Assembly: GCA_903916165.1 (NCBI GenBank)
Contig: CAIWVR010000275.1
Coordinates: 1-14,872, forward strand
Origin: an uncultured Hyphomicrobiales bacterium
GTDB lineage: Bacteria > Pseudomonadota > Alphaproteobacteria > Rhizobiales > Beijerinckiaceae
DNA: 14,872 bases
Direction of reading: 5' to 3'
Under the pieces are notes generated by a model. The model made no database searches. It saw nothing but the letters and a program-made list of their open reading frames with translations, and was not told the origin of the DNA. Made by a program: the position numbers and the translations under genes. Positions 12,092-14,872 of this stretch are shown piece after piece. Positions within the stretch are counted from its first letter, which is position 1; the number at the start of each line of letters is the position of its first letter.

Positions 12092-12538
12092 ATGAACGTC
12101 GTCCACGTCCTCAACGGTCCCAACCTGAACCTGCTCGGGACTCGCGAACCGGGCACCTATGGGACATTGACACTGGCCGACATCGAGGCACGGCTTGCGG
12201 CGCGCTGTCAGGCCGGCGGGATTTCACTGCTCTTCCGCCAGTCGAACCATGAGGGCGACCTCGTCACCTGGATCCAGGAGGCGGGAGCCGCGGGAGAACC
12301 GGTGATCCTGAACGCCGGTGCCTATACCCACACCTCCATCGCCCTGCGTGACGCCATTGCCGGTTCCGGTGCCAAGGTGATCGAAGTACATCTGTCGAAT
12401 GTCCACGCCCGCGAGGATTTTCGCCACCGCTCCACCATTTCCGCCGTCGCGGCCGGGGTCATCCTCGGCTTCGGCGCGCTTTCCTACGATCTGGCGCTCG
12501 AAGCGCTGATTGCCCAGTCCAAAAAGACCAAGAGCTGA
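12092..12538 (+). CDS. aroQ: Type II 3-dehydroquinate dehydratase
   Basis: AroQ removes water from 3-dehydroquinate to give 3-dehydroshikimate in the shikimate pathway. The protein is 148 residues, normal for the compact dodecameric type II enzymes. The signature start [15 protein letters not shown] is present. Residues matching the known active site are Tyr23, Asn74 and His80 in NAGAYTHTS, His100 in EVHLSN and Arg111 in EDFRHRS. The ATG at 12092 is fixed by the conserved N-terminus even though no good Shine-Dalgarno precedes it. It heads an apparent operon: accB starts only 5 bases after its stop codon. The aroQ-accB-accC order is common in alphaproteobacteria. Confidence 0.96.
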   Translation: MNVVHVLNGPNLNLLGTREPGTYGTLTLADIEARLAARCQAGGISLLFRQSNHEGDLVTWIQEAGAAGEPVILNAGAYTHTSIALRDAIAGSGAKVIEVHLSNVHAREDFRHRSTISAVAAGVILGFGALSYDLALEALIAQSKKTKS

Positions 12539-12543
12539 CTTTC

Positions 12544-13131
12544 ATGAAGAAACCCGCCAAGACATCCAAAGCAGCAGCGACTGCACGTCCCGCAGCCAAA
12601 AAGGCCGTCGCCAAGAAGGCCGCAGCCAGCAAGCCGGTCGCCAAGGCCGCCCCCGCGAAAGTCTCCGTGACCGCCGATTTCGACCCGGCCTTTATCGAGA
12701 CCCTGGCCCAGATCGTGTCGCGCCTCGACCTGTCCGAGGTTGAAGTGGAGCGTCAGGGCATGCGGATTCGCGTTGCCCGCCAGCTGCAGGCCGCCCCGCA
12801 ATCCTACAGCGTCGCCGCGCCGGTCCAGCAGGCTGCTGCATCCGTGATCGCGCCGCCCCCCGTGCTGGCGACCCCCGCTCCCGCCGCCAGCGAACATCCG
12901 GGCACCGTGAAATCGCCGATGGTCGGCACCGCCTACCTGCGTCCCAGCCCCGACGCCAAGGCTTTTGTCGAGATCGGCACGCAGGTGAAGGCCGGCGACA
13001 AGATCCTGCTCATCGAGGCGATGAAGACCTTCAACGAGATCATCGCGCCGCGCGCGGGCACCATCACCGCGCTTCATGTCGAGGACGGCCAGCCGGTCGA
13101 ATACGGCGAGCCCCTCCTTGTGATCGAGTAG
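12544..13131 (+). CDS. accB: Biotin carboxyl carrier protein of acetyl-CoA carboxylase
   Basis: AccB carries CO2 on biotin between the biotin carboxylase (AccC) and the carboxyltransferase in the first step of fatty acid synthesis. The protein is 195 residues. The conserved N-terminal helix region (about 47-80, FIETLAQIVSRLDLSEVEVE) is followed by an Ala-Pro linker (about 83-118). The biotinyl domain (about 119-195) has biotinylated Lys161 in EAMKTFNEI. The motif is AMKT rather than AMKM. Upstream of the usual beginning there is a Lys/Ala-rich extension of about 40 residues that resembles histone-H1-like tails. The ATG at 12544 is the only in-frame ATG before Met73, so the extension appears genuine unless a rare start such as GTG is used. 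It is followed by accC after 6 bases. Confidence 0.95.
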   Translation: MKKPAKTSKAAATARPAAKKAVAKKAAASKPVAKAAPAKVSVTADFDPAFIETLAQIVSRLDLSEVEVERQGMRIRVARQLQAAPQSYSVAAPVQQAAASVIAPPPVLATPAPAASEHPGTVKSPMVGTAYLRPSPDAKAFVEIGTQVKAGDKILLIEAMKTFNEIIAPRAGTITALHVEDGQPVEYGEPLLVIE

Positions 13132-13137
13132 AACCTG

Positions 13138-14490
<1,353 letters not shown>

Positions 14491-14508
14491 GGACACGTGA
14501 GACGTTCT

Positions 14509-14534
14509 CCCCTCTCCCGCAGCGCGGGAGAGGG
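14509..14534. repeat. Palindromic repeat core in the accC-aat spacer
   Basis: CCCTCTCCCGC and GCGGGAGAGGG pair perfectly over 11 bases around the loop AGC. The 26-base sequence matches the core at 7737-7762 at 25 positions and resembles the core at 11475-11494, so it belongs to the same dispersed family. It has no T-run, so its role as a terminator is doubtful; aat could still be reached by read-through. Confidence 0.75.
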
Positions 14535-14587
14535 ACAAGAGCCCACCCCCGCTTGACGGACGCCAGCCCGCGCGCCACTTTTCCCTG

Positions 14588-14872
14588 ATGTCAAACTCCG
14601 GACAGACTTCCGAGGTCACGCCGCAGATCCTTCTGCGCGCCTATTCCATCGGCATGTTTCCCATGGCCGAGGGAGCCGACGACCCGACCCTGTTCTGGGT
14701 CGATCCGGATCTGCGCGGCATTTTTCCGCTCGACCGCATGAAGGTGTCGAAAAGCCTCGCCCGGACAATCCGCTCGGACGTTTATGACGTGCGGATCAAC
14801 GAGGATTTCGAGGCGGTGATCGACGGATGCGCAGCCATGACGCCGGACCGTCCCAACACCTGGATCAACCAG
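14588..14872 (+). CDS. aat: Leucyl/phenylalanyl-tRNA-protein transferase, N-terminal fragment
   Basis: Aat adds Leu or Phe from a charged tRNA to proteins with basic N-termini, marking them for the ClpS/ClpAP N-end rule pathway. The 95 codons visible have no stop and run off the right edge. The start [13 protein letters not shown] leads into [14 protein letters not shown] (15-28), then [16 protein letters not shown] (35-50) and [10 protein letters not shown] (85-94), matching the conserved N-terminal half of the family. The ATG at 14588 is chosen because it gives a usual-length lead before LLRAY; there is no good Shine-Dalgarno. It lies 97 bases after accC, a common neighbour order in alphaproteobacteria. 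Confidence 0.92.
   Translation, partial: MSNSGQTSEVTPQILLRAYSIGMFPMAEGADDPTLFWVDPDLRGIFPLDRMKVSKSLARTIRSDVYDVRINEDFEAVIDGCAAMTPDRPNTWINQ

Noticed and set aside
11552..12106. 184-codon minus-strand open frame between the DsbA-like gene and aroQ
   Set aside because: It reads straight through hairpin modules and foldback arms and enters aroQ; the encoded sequence is translated repeat.
14509..14534. Intrinsic terminator after accC
   Set aside because: The stem is strong but no T-run follows on either strand, and the same sequence occurs in other spacers as a dispersed repeat.

Overview
This looks like a chromosomal housekeeping segment from a GC-rich alphaproteobacterium, most likely of the Caulobacterales/Maricaulales (Hyphomonadaceae-like) branch. 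The assignment rests on protein style and gene order: a divergent amiC-mrcA-prfB block next to rne, an RNase E with an acidic S1 insert and a C-terminal GWW motif, and an aroQ-accB-accC-aat cluster. It is inferred, not tested by search. I see no phage, integron, CRISPR array, transposase or tRNA/rRNA gene.

Layout. Positions 1-4075 are on the minus strand: a septal/cell-wall amidase (AmiC), the bifunctional peptidoglycan synthase PBP1A (mrcA), and the first codons of release factor 2 (prfB), which runs off the left edge and carries an intact programmed +1 frameshift site. A 689-base divergent spacer then separates amiC from rne (plus strand, 4765-7686), which ends in a strong intrinsic terminator. 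A fold-type I aminotransferase (minus, 7887-9062) converges on rne. It is divergent from an exported M48 metalloprotease with TPRs (9156-10589), which is followed by an exported DsbA/ScsC-like thioredoxin-fold protein (10691-11461). About 630 bases of palindromic repeats come next. Then aroQ, accB and accC (12092-14490) lie almost end to end, and aat begins at 14588 and runs off the right edge.

How the genes work together. AmiC and PBP1A cut and build peptidoglycan. RNase E is the scaffold of the RNA degradosome. The M48 protease and the DsbA-like protein look like periplasmic protein quality-control factors. AccB and AccC form the biotin carboxyl-carrier and biotin-carboxylase half of acetyl-CoA carboxylase, and AroQ is a shikimate-pathway enzyme.

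I did not find a new multi-gene system. The most interesting non-gene signals are: a hairpin that puts the rne Shine-Dalgarno in its loop directly before the start codon; the prfB recoding site; a 12-bp in-frame tandem repeat in the disordered tail of RNase E; a perfect 17-bp palindrome in the short divergent spacer at 9063-9155; and a nested foldback (MITE-like) structure at 11475-11932 made of palindromic modules that recur in the other spacers.
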